A stretch of 64,000 bases of DNA from Kitasatospora sp. MAP12-44 (GCF_029892095.1 NZ_JARZAE010000004.1:7006001-7070000), one strand, 5' to 3'. Numbered from the stretch's first letter, positions 42,030-50,727 are shown. The notes: generated by a model from the sequence alone, not told the origin. A program made the numbers and translations.

Positions 42030-42998
42030 ATGCTGCTGCTCTACACCCTGTGCGGGCTCCTGCTGACCGGTGGCCTGGTCGCCCTGCTGGTCGGCCTGAA
42101 CGGCAACCGCTCCGCCGAGCGCGCCGAGCGCGGCCGGCTGGCCGACCGCGTGCACCGCTTCTGGTACGGCGGCCCCGAGACGGCCGGCCCGCAGCTGCGC
42201 CGACTGCGCCGGATCCAGGTCGCCCTCTCACTCATCGCGGCCCCGCTGGTCTGGCTGTTCACCCGGATCCCGCTGACCCTGGCCCTGGTCCCGCTGGCCG
42301 TCTTCGGTCTGCCCTGGCTCTTCGCGGCCACCCAGTCCGACACCCGGCGGATCGTCCGCCTTGAGGCGCTGGCGGAGTGGACCCAGCGGCTCTCCGACGT
42401 CCTGCTGCTCGGCGTCGGGATCAACCAGGCGCTGCTCACCAGCCGCCGGACGGCGCCGGCCGCGCTGGCCACCGAGATCGAGGACCTGGCCGCCCGGCTG
42501 CAGGCCCGCTGGCGCGCCGAGGACGCGCTGCGCGCCTTCGCCGACAGCCTCGCGGACGCCACCGCGGACAAGGTGCTGGCCGCGCTGCTGCTGCGCTCCG
42601 GGGACAGCGGTCCGGGCCTGGCGCGAGCGCTCGCCGACCTGGCCGGCTCGGTCCGCGAGGAGGTCCGCCAGCGCCGCGCGATCGAGGCGGACCGCTCCAA
42701 GCACCGCACCACCATCCGCTGGCTGGTGACCATCATCTTCCTGGTGATCGTGGTCGGCTCCTTCAACACCCGCTACACGGCGCCCTATACGACCTTCCAG
42801 GGCCAGATGGTGCTCGGCATCCTCGCCGCGCTCTTCGTCGCGGTGATCGCCTGGATGCGCTCGCTGGCCTCGAACCCGCCGCTGCCACGGCTGCTGGAGC
42901 CCGACCCGCGCAGCAAGGTGGGCGCGCTGCCCGAGTCGACCGAGCCGGACGACGACGCGGCCGGCCCCGAGCAGGCCCGCCTGAAGGAGTTCCGATGA
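42030..42998 (+). CDS. tadB: TadB-like type II/IV secretion inner-membrane protein
   Basis: The 322-residue protein has a membrane helix at the N-terminus (about 2-22), two more near 60-105, a cytoplasmic T2SSF-like domain (EWTQRLSDVLLLGVGINQAL ... DKVLAALLLRSGDSG) and a C-terminal pair of helices (WLVTIIFLVIVVGSF, MVLGILAALFVAVIAW). It would be the polytopic platform that works with TadA. ATG at 42030 has GGAGG at 42016-42020. Its stop overlaps the tadC start by ATGA. Confidence 0.86.
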   Translation: MLLLYTLCGLLLTGGLVALLVGLNGNRSAERAERGRLADRVHRFWYGGPETAGPQLRRLRRIQVALSLIAAPLVWLFTRIPLTLALVPLAVFGLPWLFAATQSDTRRIVRLEALAEWTQRLSDVLLLGVGINQALLTSRRTAPAALATEIEDLAARLQARWRAEDALRAFADSLADATADKVLAALLLRSGDSGPGLARALADLAGSVREEVRQRRAIEADRSKHRTTIRWLVTIIFLVIVVGSFNTRYTAPYTTFQGQMVLGILAALFVAVIAWMRSLASNPPLPRLLEPDPRSKVGALPESTEPDDDAAGPEQARLKEFR

Positions 42999-43882
42999 TC
43001 TCGTCGTGGGCCGTCCTGGCCGGCGCCGTCGCGGCCGGCGGAGTTGCCCTGCTGGTGTCCGAACTGCGGCCGTCGCCACCGGAGTTGGGCCGGGCGCTGG
43101 AGCGGCTGCACCGCGTGCCGGTGGAGCGCCGGGTGGAGCTGGTCGAGGAGCAGGAACGGTGGTACGACCGGCTCGGTGACCGCTCGCTGGCCTTCGTCGG
43201 TTCGCGGGTGCCGACTCAGTCGCTGGCCCTGATCGGGCGCACCCCGGCCCGCTTCATGGCGCACAAGCTGCTCTTCGCCCTGATCGGCCTGATGCTGCCG
43301 AGCTACCTCTCGGCGCTGGCGGCGCTCGGCGGGATCGGCCTGTCGGTGGCCGTTCCGGCCGGCCTCGGCCTGGCGCTGGCGGCGGCCGGCTACCTGCTGC
43401 CGGACGGCATCGTGTCGGGTGAGGCCAAGGAGGCCAAGACCGAGTACCTGCACGGCGTCGCGGCCTACCTCGAACTCGTCGCGCTGGAGCGGGCCGCCGA
43501 CCACGGCCCCGCCGAGGCGATGCTGCGCGCGGCCGCGGTCGGCCGCGGCGCCGTCTTCCGACGGATCCGGGACGCCCTGGAGCGCGCCTCCACGGACCGG
43601 CTGCCCCCCTGGGACGGCCTGGACGGCCTGGCCGAGGAGCTCGGCCTGAACGCCCTCCAGGACGTCGCGGACATCATGCGGCTCTCCGGCACCGACGGCG
43701 CGGCCGTGTACGACACCCTGCGGGCCCGCTCCAAGGCCCTGCGGGAGGAGCTGCTGGCAGCCGAGCTGGCCAAGGCCGGTTCGGACAGCGAGCAGATGGT
43801 GGCACCCGGCGCAGCGCTCACCCTGCTGATGACCGTGCTGATCGTGTTCCCCGCCCTGTACCAAATGCTCCATGTGTTCTGA
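42995..43882 (+). CDS. tadC: TadC-like type II/IV secretion inner-membrane protein
   Basis: The 295-residue protein has an N-terminal helix, a pair of helices (about 88-132), a cytoplasmic T2SSF-type helical domain (YLELVALERAADHGPAEAML ... LGLNALQDVADIMRLSGTDG) and a last helix (AALTLLMTVLIVFPALYQML). It is the second platform protein next to TadB. The last codons fall in an 18-bp tandem repeat that continues into the intergenic region. Confidence 0.86.
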   Translation: MISSWAVLAGAVAAGGVALLVSELRPSPPELGRALERLHRVPVERRVELVEEQERWYDRLGDRSLAFVGSRVPTQSLALIGRTPARFMAHKLLFALIGLMLPSYLSALAALGGIGLSVAVPAGLGLALAAAGYLLPDGIVSGEAKEAKTEYLHGVAAYLELVALERAADHGPAEAMLRAAAVGRGAVFRRIRDALERASTDRLPPWDGLDGLAEELGLNALQDVADIMRLSGTDGAAVYDTLRARSKALREELLAAELAKAGSDSEQMVAPGAALTLLMTVLIVFPALYQMLHVF

Positions 43883-43940
43883 AGTCCACGCGTGCTCCGA
43901 AGCGCATGCGCGTTCCGAAGTCCATGCGCGTTCCGAACTC
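43871..43940 (+). repeat. Tandem 18-bp repeats spanning the tadC end
   Basis: Four head-to-tail units occupy 43871-43886 (16 bp), 43887-43904, 43905-43922 and 43923-43940, with consensus CATGCGCGTTCCGAAGTC. The last two differ at one position, and earlier ones are more diverged. The array starts in the tadC C-terminus and fills most of the 101-nt leader of the pilin gene. It has partial dyads (GCGCATGCGC) and could affect RNA processing or stability. Confidence 0.85.
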
Positions 43941-43983
43941 GATTCCGGCCCATCGGAATTCCGTCCATCTGGGAGAGCGAACG

Positions 43984-44250
43984 ATGAAAACCCTACGCAG
44001 TCTGTCAGTCCTGCTCCTGGCGCCGCTACTACTACCCCTGCAGCTCGGGGCGATGCTGCTGCGTGTGCACACCGGCCGGGCGCGCGCCGCGCGGGCCGAG
44101 GGCGACCGGGGCGCGCTGAGCATCGAGATGGCACTGATCGTGATCGTGGTGATCGGGATCGCCGGCGCTGTGCTGCTCCTGATCAACAACCTCGGCAAAG
44201 AGGTCGAGAAGAAGATTCCCCCGGGCGTCCCCGCCGGACTGGGCAGTTGA
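43984..44250 (+). CDS. Flp pilin-like protein
   Basis: The 88-residue protein has a class III (type IV prepilin) motif GDRG|ALSIEMALIVIVV: cleavage after Gly43, Glu at +5, then a hydrophobic helix. The mature part would be about 45 residues, the size of Flp pilins. The leader is unusually long and itself contains a hydrophobic stretch (about 7-27), so the precursor may span the membrane twice. It is directly downstream of tadC and is the best candidate for the main pilus subunit. A prepilin peptidase is required but is not encoded in this window. Confidence 0.72.
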   Translation: MKTLRSLSVLLLAPLLLPLQLGAMLLRVHTGRARAARAEGDRGALSIEMALIVIVVIGIAGAVLLLINNLGKEVEKKIPPGVPAGLGS

Positions 44251-44642
44251 TCCGGGAGCGCCGCCGGGATCGCGACAGCGGGGTCCTCAGCATCAGTTTC
44301 GCGCTCGTCTTCCCGGTGGTGCTCTTCCTCGTCCTGTTCGTCGTGCAGACCTCGCTGCTCTGGTATTCCAACAGCGTGGCCCTCGGCGCCGCCCGTGAGG
44401 CGGTGGAGGCGGGACGCTCGTACAACGCCACCGACCAGGACGCGCGGGACCGCGCCACGGGTTTCCTGGGCAACTTCGGCAACCTGGTCGGCAACCCGTT
44501 CATCACACCGGCCCGGACCGGGACCCAGCTGAGCGTCACCGTGCAGTTCGACCCGATGATCATGGTGCCCGGTCTGGACGGTCTGAAGATCAAGCAGACC
44601 GCCTCCGGGCCGATCGAGCGGCCCGTGGGGGTGGGGCAGTGA
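44247..44642 (+). CDS. TadE-like pseudopilin
   Basis: The 131-residue protein has a short basic head (IRERRRDRDSG), a hydrophobic helix (VLSISFALVFPVVLFLVLFV) and an extracytoplasmic domain. This is the TadE layout. The start is TTG at 44247 overlapping the previous stop (TTGA), and no better start lies in frame before the helix. The +5 residue after the presumed Gly is Ser instead of Glu. It is followed with ATGA-type overlap by a second TadE-like gene. Confidence 0.72.
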   Translation: MIRERRRDRDSGVLSISFALVFPVVLFLVLFVVQTSLLWYSNSVALGAAREAVEAGRSYNATDQDARDRATGFLGNFGNLVGNPFITPARTGTQLSVTVQFDPMIMVPGLDGLKIKQTASGPIERPVGVGQ

Positions 44643-45073
44643 AGGAGCGGCGCGATCCGCAGGGCGGCAGCCTGGCGATCGAGGCGGCGATCCTGGCGCC
44701 GGCCATCGTGCTGCTGTTCTGCGGCGCGGTCGCCGTCGGGCGGCTGGAGACGGTCAGCGGCACGGTGGACGCCGCCGCCCGGGCCGGTGCGCGCAGCGTG
44801 TCGCTCAACCGCTCGACGGAGACGGACGAGAAGGTCGCGACGGACAGCGTCAACGCCGTGCTGTCCGGGCAGGGGGTGCACTGCCCGGGTCTGCGGGTCA
44901 ACGTCCGGCGGACGCCGCTCACCGTCAGCCCGACCGAGCAACTCACGCTCGTCAAGGTTGACTTCAGCTGCTCGGTGCCGGTGAGTGATCTGTTCCCGGT
45001 GGGGGTACTACCGGGCGGGGTGTCGGTGCAGGGGAGCTACGAATCGGTCATCGACCGCTACCGGTCGCAGTGA
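44639..45073 (+). CDS. TadE-like pseudopilin
   Basis: The 144-residue protein starts MKERRDPQGG, then SLAIEAAILAPAIVLLFCGA: a Gly-x-x-x-x-Glu prepilin-like junction and a membrane helix. An extracytoplasmic domain with two cysteines follows (VHCPGLRV, VDFSCSV). The GTG start overlaps the preceding stop by 4 nt. It is probably a minor pilin or pilus-associated envelope protein. Confidence 0.74.
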   Translation: MKERRDPQGGSLAIEAAILAPAIVLLFCGAVAVGRLETVSGTVDAAARAGARSVSLNRSTETDEKVATDSVNAVLSGQGVHCPGLRVNVRRTPLTVSPTEQLTLVKVDFSCSVPVSDLFPVGVLPGGVSVQGSYESVIDRYRSQ

Positions 45074-45090
45074 GGCGGGGAGGAGGGTAC

Positions 45091-45567
45091 GTGAGGGTCC
45101 GTCGAGACGCCCGGGTCGACCGGGACGGCCGGGATGCCCGGGATGCCCGGGATGCGGGCACCATCTCGATCTTCGTGGCGCTCAGCGCCTCGGTGATGCT
45201 GCTGTTCATCGGCATTGTGCTGGACTGCGGCGGCCGCCTGAACGCCATCGAGCGGACTGACGCGCTGGCCCAGGAGGCCGCCCGGGTCGGTGGGCAGCAG
45301 ATCGACCAGGGCGCGCTGCTGGGCGGCAACGGCTTCCTCATCGACCCAGTCGCCGCCCAGGCGGCGGCCAACCTCTACCTCGCCCAGTACGGACTGCAGG
45401 CCGAGCCGCTGCCGGCCGGCCAGAAGGAGTCCGCCAGCTTCAGCGTCACCATCGACACCACGTACAAGACGGCCCTGTTGGGGCTGTTCAACACACCCAC
45501 CCTGACCGTGCAAGGCAAGGGCACCGCCACTCTGGTGCACGGCGTCGAGAAAACGGGGGGCGCCTGA
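45091..45567 (+). CDS. TadG-like membrane protein
   Basis: The 158-residue protein has a basic/acidic head with GRDARDARDAG repeats, then TISIFVALSASVMLLFIGIV as a membrane helix, followed by DCGGRLNAIERTDALAQEAA. This pattern matches the N-terminal part of TadG-type proteins. The large vWA domain of classical TadG is lacking. GTG at 45091 has GGAGGAGG upstream. GTG at 45070 is possible but lacks a ribosome binding site. It is coupled by TGATG to the next gene. Confidence 0.72.
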   Translation: MRVRRDARVDRDGRDARDARDAGTISIFVALSASVMLLFIGIVLDCGGRLNAIERTDALAQEAARVGGQQIDQGALLGGNGFLIDPVAAQAAANLYLAQYGLQAEPLPAGQKESASFSVTIDTTYKTALLGLFNTPTLTVQGKGTATLVHGVEKTGGA

Positions 45568-48500
45568 TGGCCGCGCCACGAGCCAAGGTCCATGCCCGCC
45601 CGAGCGCCGCGGCCCGCGGCCGTTCCGGGGCCCCTGACGCCGCCGGGTCGCCCGGTCGCCCGGCCGCCCGGCCCGGCGGTCACCGCCCGGGCCGCCCGCC
45701 GGGGCGCCGGCGCAGCCCGCTGCGCTCGGTGCCGGGGGCGCTCGGTGCGCTGCTGGTGCTGGCCGTCCTGCTGGTCGGCGTGCCCGCGCTGCTCTACGAC
45801 GGGACGCAGGCGGTGGCCGCCATGGGCGCGGCCACCAGCGGCAACAACCTCTGGCAGGTGCTCAGCACGCCCGACGACGGGCGGCTCTTCCTCTGGGCAC
45901 TGGTCGGCATCGGCTGGATCGGCTGGCTCTGCTTCGCGCTCTCGGTGCTGCTGGAGATCCCGGCCCAGCTGCGCGGCCGGGTGGCCAGGCGGCTGCCGGC
46001 CTTCGGCTGGAGCCAGCGGATGGCGGCCGGACTGGTCGGCGCGGTGATCGCGCTGCTGCCGGTGGCCGGCGCCTCGTTCGCCGCCACGCCAGGGCAGTTG
46101 ACCGGCGTGACGGCTCCGGCGCAGCTCGCCGCCGCCCCGCAGTACGCCGCGCTCACGGCGGCCCCGGTGAGCACGCCCAGGCTCGCGCTGCCCGCCGCCG
46201 ACCCGCAGCAGCCCAGCTACACCGTGCGCGACAGCCGGCCCGCCGACAGCCTCTGGTCGATCGCCGAGCGCCAACTCGGTTCGGGGGACCGCTGGCAGGA
46301 GATCGCCAAACTCAACGCCGGTCGGGTGATGGACGGTTCGGGGACCACCTTCGACGCGGACCGGCCGATCCAGCCGGGTTGGCAGCTGCTGATGCCGGTC
46401 GGCGCCCGGCCGGACGCCGCGCCTGCGGCGGCCGCCGCCGATGCGCCCGCGCAGCCCGCGGGCGCGCACGATGCCACCACGACGGTCCGCGACGGGGACA
46501 CGCTGTCCTCCATCGCCCTTCGGGAGCTGGGGAGTTCGGACGCCTGGCCGCAGCTGTTCGCGGCGAACAAGGGGGTCCAGGAGCCGGACGGTGAGCGGTT
46601 GACCGACCCGGACGTCGTGGTGGCCGGGACGGTGCTGACGATCCCGGGCGCGCCTGCCGCGACCCCGCCCGCGCCCGCACCCACGCCTGCCGCTGCCGCT
46701 GCTCCGGATCCCGTGGCTCCGCACCCGTCCGCCGACGCGCACCCGTCCGCCGGGGCCCACCCGGCTGCCGAGGCCCACCCGGGCGCGGCGTCGCACCCCG
46801 GCACCGACCAGGCGCCGCGCTCGGCGGCCCGTCCGGCCGGCGCCAAGGCCGAGGCGCCCAGCGACAACTACAACGGCGCGCTGGCGGTCTCCGGCATCGG
46901 CCTGCTGCTCGCCGCCGCGATGATCGGCGCCGTCGCCAACCGGCGCGGCGCCCAGCAGCGCGCCCGCCGCCCCCGGCACCGGATCCCGATGCCGGCGGCG
47001 CCCGCCGCAGCCTTCGAGTCGGAGCTGAAGACCCGTCAGGGCAGCACCGGACTCGACCAGTTGAACCGCTCGCTGCGCACCCTGGCCCGCAACGTCAGCC
47101 GCACCGGCAAGCGCCTTCCTGCCCTGGCAGCCGTCCGGGTGACCACGGGCGGCACCATCGAGCTGCACCTCGCCGCGCCGGCCGTACCGATCGCACCGTT
47201 CCGCGCCGCGCACGCCGCCAACGTCTGGTGGTGCGCCGGCGACTCCGGCGACCTGCTCTCCGCGCAGCAGGCCGCCAAGGTGCCCGCGCCCTACCCGGCG
47301 CTGGTCACCCTGGGCACCGCCGCCGACGGCGCCGCCGTGCTCGCCGACCTGGAGACCGTCCGCCTGCTGCACCTGGCCGGCCACCCCGACGACGCGCGCG
47401 GCGTGCTGCGCACCATCGCGCTGGAGCTCGCCCACAGCCCGCTCGCCGACAAGCTCAACCTGCACCTGGTGGGCTTCGCCGAGGACCTGCCGGTCTCCGA
47501 CACCGTGGTCGACCGGGTGCACCGCTACCCCGACCTGGAGTCCGCGCTCGGAGCGCTCAGCCCGCGCACCTCCACGGCCAGGGCCTCCCTGGTCGCGGCC
47601 GGCGCCGCCCACCCGAGGGATGCCCGCAGCCGTGGCCAGGCCGACGAGGCCTGGGTGCCGGAGATCCTGCTGTCGGCCCAACCCCCGGGCGGCAACGTGC
47701 CGTCCGAGCTGGGCCGGCTGCTCGACGGGCGCCCGCGGACCTGCCTCGCCGTGGTCACCCGGGCGCCCGAACGCGGCGCCGGCCCGGTGGCCCGCTGGAC
47801 CCTGCCGAGCACCGGCGCGGCGACCCTGCCGGGACTGCACCTGTCCCTCCAGCTGCAGCGGCTGACGGACGAGCAGTTCGGCCACTGGAGCGAGCTGCTG
47901 GACACCGCGGGATCGGTGGAGCAGCACCCGGCGCCGTCCTGGACCTTCGACGGCGAGGAGCTGGAGCCGGCCGATCTGCCCAGGCCGGTACCGGTGCTGG
48001 CCGGGGTCGGCGCGGCGGGTGCGGCGGCGAGCGCGCCGTTCGTCGGGGCCTCGCTGCCCGACGGCGTGCCGGAGGCCGGGCCCCGGCTGATCGCCCGGCT
48101 GATCGGGACGGGCAGCAGCCCGTTCGCGACCGTCGATCCGGCGGCGGCCCCGGCCGGCCCGTCGGCCTCCGCCAACGACCCCTACGCCGCCTCGCGGGCC
48201 CCGGCGCTTGCGCCCGCGCTGCCTTCGCTTTCGCCTTCGCCCGCTCCTGCTCCCGCTCCCGCTCCCGCTCCTTCTCCGCTGCCGCGCTACAGCGGCAACG
48301 GCCGTGGCCTGCAGGCCAGCATCGGCCCGGTGGTGACCCCGGTGACGGCCCCGATCCCCACCCCCACCCCCGACCCCGTCCCTGCCCCCGTCGTCCCCGC
48401 CATCGCCCCCGAGCCGGAGCCCGCGCCCATCCACGACGCCGTCCCGCCCCCTGCCCCCGGCGACCCGCGCGCGGCCGTCCGCCCGGAACCGCCCATGCCC

Positions 48501-49355
48501 GCACCCGCACCCGCACCCGCACCCGCACCCGCGCCCGCCCCCACGGCCTCGGTGACCGTCCGGACCGACGCCGACGACCTGCTCTCGATCCTCCGCTCCC
48601 CGGAGGCGCACGCCGTGCGCACCGCGCCGCGGATCCGCCTGCTCGGCCCGGTCGACGTGCTGGGCGCCACCGGCCCGGCCGAACCCGCCGCCCTGGCCGG
48701 CCTCACCGAGCTGGCCGCCTATCTCGCCCTGAACCCGGGCGCCGACCCCGCCGCCGTGGACCGCGCCCTGCACCCCGGCGACCACGCCCGTCCCGACCAG
48801 GCGCTGCCCGCCTCACTGGCCGAACTCGGTTGCTGGCTCGGCACCGCCCCCGACGGCCGCGCGTTCCTGCTCACCGACGGCTCCGACGGCTGCACCTTCG
48901 CCCCCACCGTGACCTGCGACTGGGACGAGTTCCGCAGCCTCTACCGGCGCGGTATGCGCAGCACCAGCACCACCGCCGACGCGGCCCTCGCCCACGCGCT
49001 GGCGCTGGTCCGCGGCGCACCCTTCGCCGAGACCCCGGCCACCACGTACGGCTGGGCCGAGGCGGCCCGCCAGGACATGCTCGCCGCCGTCGTCGACACT
49101 GCCCATGAACTCGCCGCCCGCCGCTTGCAGTACGGCGACCACCGCAGTGCCGAGGCCGCCGTCTTCCGCGGCCTCGCCGTCGCCCCCGACGTCGAACTCC
49201 TGCACCGCGACCTGTTCTACGCCTACGCCTCGGCCGGCGCCCGCGACCAACTCCTCAAGGCCGTCAACCGCCTGGACGCCCTCAGCCGCCGCACCGGCCG
49301 AAGCCTCGCCCCCGACACCGTAGCCCTCCTACGCGACCTCCTCACCGGAGCCTGA
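45567..49355 (+). CDS. Membrane LysM-BTAD protein of the Tad locus
   Basis: The 1262-residue protein has a basic head and three helices (about 54-77, 107-130, 152-172). Two LysM peptidoglycan-binding domains follow (about 217-277 and 304-361: YTVRDSRPADSLWSIA; TVRDGDTLSSIAL), then an Ala/Pro/His-rich linker. A fourth helix (about 430-455) returns the chain inside. The C-terminal cytoplasmic part has long Pro/Ala repeats, then a winged-helix-like region (RIRLLGPVDVLG) and a bacterial transcriptional activator domain (about 1115-1255). SARP regulators share that C-terminal pair. It is the last gene of the Tad operon and may sense the wall and signal inside. Confidence 0.82.
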   Translation: MAAPRAKVHARPSAAARGRSGAPDAAGSPGRPAARPGGHRPGRPPGRRRSPLRSVPGALGALLVLAVLLVGVPALLYDGTQAVAAMGAATSGNNLWQVLSTPDDGRLFLWALVGIGWIGWLCFALSVLLEIPAQLRGRVARRLPAFGWSQRMAAGLVGAVIALLPVAGASFAATPGQLTGVTAPAQLAAAPQYAALTAAPVSTPRLALPAADPQQPSYTVRDSRPADSLWSIAERQLGSGDRWQEIAKLNAGRVMDGSGTTFDADRPIQPGWQLLMPVGARPDAAPAAAAADAPAQPAGAHDATTTVRDGDTLSSIALRELGSSDAWPQLFAANKGVQEPDGERLTDPDVVVAGTVLTIPGAPAATPPAPAPTPAAAAAPDPVAPHPSADAHPSAGAHPAAEAHPGAASHPGTDQAPRSAARPAGAKAEAPSDNYNGALAVSGIGLLLAAAMIGAVANRRGAQQRARRPRHRIPMPAAPAAAFESELKTRQGSTGLDQLNRSLRTLARNVSRTGKRLPALAAVRVTTGGTIELHLAAPAVPIAPFRAAHAANVWWCAGDSGDLLSAQQAAKVPAPYPALVTLGTAADGAAVLADLETVRLLHLAGHPDDARGVLRTIALELAHSPLADKLNLHLVGFAEDLPVSDTVVDRVHRYPDLESALGALSPRTSTARASLVAAGAAHPRDARSRGQADEAWVPEILLSAQPPGGNVPSELGRLLDGRPRTCLAVVTRAPERGAGPVARWTLPSTGAATLPGLHLSLQLQRLTDEQFGHWSELLDTAGSVEQHPAPSWTFDGEELEPADLPRPVPVLAGVGAAGAAASAPFVGASLPDGVPEAGPRLIARLIGTGSSPFATVDPAAAPAGPSASANDPYAASRAPALAPALPSLSPSPAPAPAPAPAPSPLPRYSGNGRGLQASIGPVVTPVTAPIPTPTPDPVPAPVVPAIAPEPEPAPIHDAVPPPAPGDPRAAVRPEPPMPAPAPAPAPAPAPAPTASVTVRTDADDLLSILRSPEAHAVRTAPRIRLLGPVDVLGATGPAEPAALAGLTELAAYLALNPGADPAAVDRALHPGDHARPDQALPASLAELGCWLGTAPDGRAFLLTDGSDGCTFAPTVTCDWDEFRSLYRRGMRSTSTTADAALAHALALVRGAPFAETPATTYGWAEAARQDMLAAVVDTAHELAARRLQYGDHRSAEAAVFRGLAVAPDVELLHRDLFYAYASAGARDQLLKAVNRLDALSRRTGRSLAPDTVALLRDLLTGA

Positions 49356-49369
49356 CCTGCCCGAGAGGG

Positions 49370-49394
49370 TTGTAGGGTCCGCGATTTCGTGAGC
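49370..49394 (+). repeat. Left terminal inverted repeat
   Basis: This is a 25-bp repeat matched at 50858-50882 in inverted orientation with one mismatch (T/G at position 18). Confidence 0.85.
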
Positions 49395-49425
49395 GGTGTC
49401 GGCCGATCATGAGCACTGTCCGGGC

Positions 49426-49809
49426 TCAGGGGCGGGCAGTTGACGGCTTCTTGTGATCCTTGCTGACGCCAACTGCGGGAGTGCCTGCCGGTGCTGGGGC
49501 CATCGTGGCGCCCCAGGCGCCCAGCGCGCGGATCGCGGGCTCGAGGCCGAGGCCCGTGTCGGTCAGCGTGTACTCCACTCGCGGGGGGATCTCGGCGTGG
49601 ATGACACGCTGCACGAGCCCGTGCTCCTCGAGGGAGCGCAGCCGGTCGGTGAGGGTCTTCGGGCTGATGCCGGCGAGCGAGGTGCGCAGCTCGGAGAAGC
49701 GCTTGGTGCCGCCGAGCAGGTCACGGATCACGAGCATCGTCCACTTGCCGTCGAGGATCCTCACTGCCAGGGCCACCGGGCAGGTCTCGTCGGCACATTC
49801 CCTGTTCAT
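49426..49809 (-). CDS. HxlR family transcriptional regulator
   Basis: The 127-residue winged-helix protein begins MNRECADETCPVALAVRILDG. The Cys pair and GKWTMLVIRDLLGGTKRFSE followed by LRTSLAGISPKTLTDRLRSL are typical of HxlR regulators, some of which sense redox or electrophiles through the N-terminal Cys. ATG at 49809 matches the family start, while 49896 would reach into the promoter. It is divergent from the small membrane gene, with GAACGGATACTAGTTC in between, a partial palindrome that could be its operator. Confidence 0.87.
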   Translation of the reverse strand: MNRECADETCPVALAVRILDGKWTMLVIRDLLGGTKRFSELRTSLAGISPKTLTDRLRSLEEHGLVQRVIHAEIPPRVEYTLTDTGLGLEPAIRALGAWGATMAPAPAGTPAVGVSKDHKKPSTARP

Positions 49810-49929
49810 GACGTCTCCGCTGGTCAGAGCCAATGGTTCAAGAACGGATACTAGTTCACTCTTTGACAATCGGCCTCGGTGCTCGCCTACTGTCACGGCA
49901 TCGTCGACCGGCTGAACGGAGCACCACCC

Positions 49930-50100
49930 ATGCGAGCGCTACGCGTCACCCTTGTCACCGTCGGAGTCTTCCAACTGGCCCTCGGGGCGCTGTTCCTGGT
50001 GGCGCCCGGCGCGAGCGTAAGCACCGCCGCATTCGCTCCGGCACTCTTCATCGGCGCGCTCCTGTGGTTCCATCCGCGCAGACTGCAGTCCGAGCGCTGA
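49930..50100 (+). CDS. Small hydrophobic protein
   Basis: The 56-residue protein is almost entirely two membrane segments (VTLVTVGVFQLALGALFLVA and AAFAPALFIGALLWF) with a basic tail PRRLQSER. ATG at 49930 is preceded by a weak purine-rich site. It lies between hxlR (divergent) and the methyltransferase, 36 nt from the latter, so it may be co-transcribed. No family is recognised. Confidence 0.55.
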   Translation: MRALRVTLVTVGVFQLALGALFLVAPGASVSTAAFAPALFIGALLWFHPRRLQSER

Positions 50101-50136
50101 TCAGCCGACCGCCGACCCGCCAGCAGAGGAGTCGAA

Positions 50137-50727
50137 ATGCGCCGCACCTACCGCACGCTCTACCGTCTCGGCATCGTTCCCTGGGACCTGGCCGGGGTAC
50201 CGGCCCCGCTGGCCGACCTCGTCGAGGGTGCTGCGCCGTTGCCACCCGCCCAAGCCGTCGACCTCGGCTGCGGCACCGGCCGTCAGGCACGCTACCTCGC
50301 CGAGCACGGCTGGTCGGTCACGGCCATCGACTACACACCCGAGGCCATCGCCGCCGCCCGCCACGAGGATCCACGGGGTCGAGTCGTCTGGCGTGTCGCC
50401 GACGTGACCGAACCACACACAGTCGACCCCGACGGCCGGCTCGCCAGCGCTACCTCGCTCCTGCTCGACAACGGCTGCCTGCATGGAGTCCCGGCACGGC
50501 GCCGGCCGGGCTGGGCCGCCACCGTCAACACCCTTGCCGCGCCAGGAGCCCTCCTCCTCGTACGCGCCGCGCCACGCCGACGTCGCAGCATCGGCCCCCG
50601 CGGTATCAACGCCGACGAGGTCGCCACGCTCCTGGCCGACCGCTGGCGGCCGATCACAGCACCCAAATCGACCTGGTACTGCTACGCCCTGGCGCCTTCC
50701 GAGGTCGCACCATCGGCGCCCACCTGA
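50137..50727 (+). CDS. Class I SAM-dependent methyltransferase
   Basis: The 196-residue protein has the class I motifs: AVDLGCGTGRQARYLAEHGW (motif I, SAM binding), VTAIDYTPEAI with the acidic residue of motif II, and SLLLDNGCLHGVP in the motif IV position. The overall style recalls thiopurine/tellurite-type methyltransferases. GAGGAG precedes the ATG. It lies inside the inverted-repeat cassette with hxlR, which may control it. The substrate is unknown. Confidence 0.84.
   Translation: MRRTYRTLYRLGIVPWDLAGVPAPLADLVEGAAPLPPAQAVDLGCGTGRQARYLAEHGWSVTAIDYTPEAIAAARHEDPRGRVVWRVADVTEPHTVDPDGRLASATSLLLDNGCLHGVPARRRPGWAATVNTLAAPGALLLVRAAPRRRRSIGPRGINADEVATLLADRWRPITAPKSTWYCYALAPSEVAPSAPT

Noticed and set aside
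46670..46830. Possible CRISPR or satellite from repeated GCCCACCCG-like words in the LysM-BTAD gene
   Set aside because: The repeats are codon-level Ala/His/Pro repetition inside a coding frame, with no spacers of uniform length.
45375..48785. 1136-codon open frame antisense to the LysM-BTAD gene
   Set aside because: The real gene is supported by LysM and BTAD motifs and operon coupling. The reverse frame is Gly/Arg-rich shadow sequence.
36519..49355. Integrative or conjugative element
   Set aside because: The Tad genes could suggest transfer machinery, but there is no relaxase, FtsK/TraB translocase, integrase or replication gene. This is a chromosomal pilus or secretion locus.
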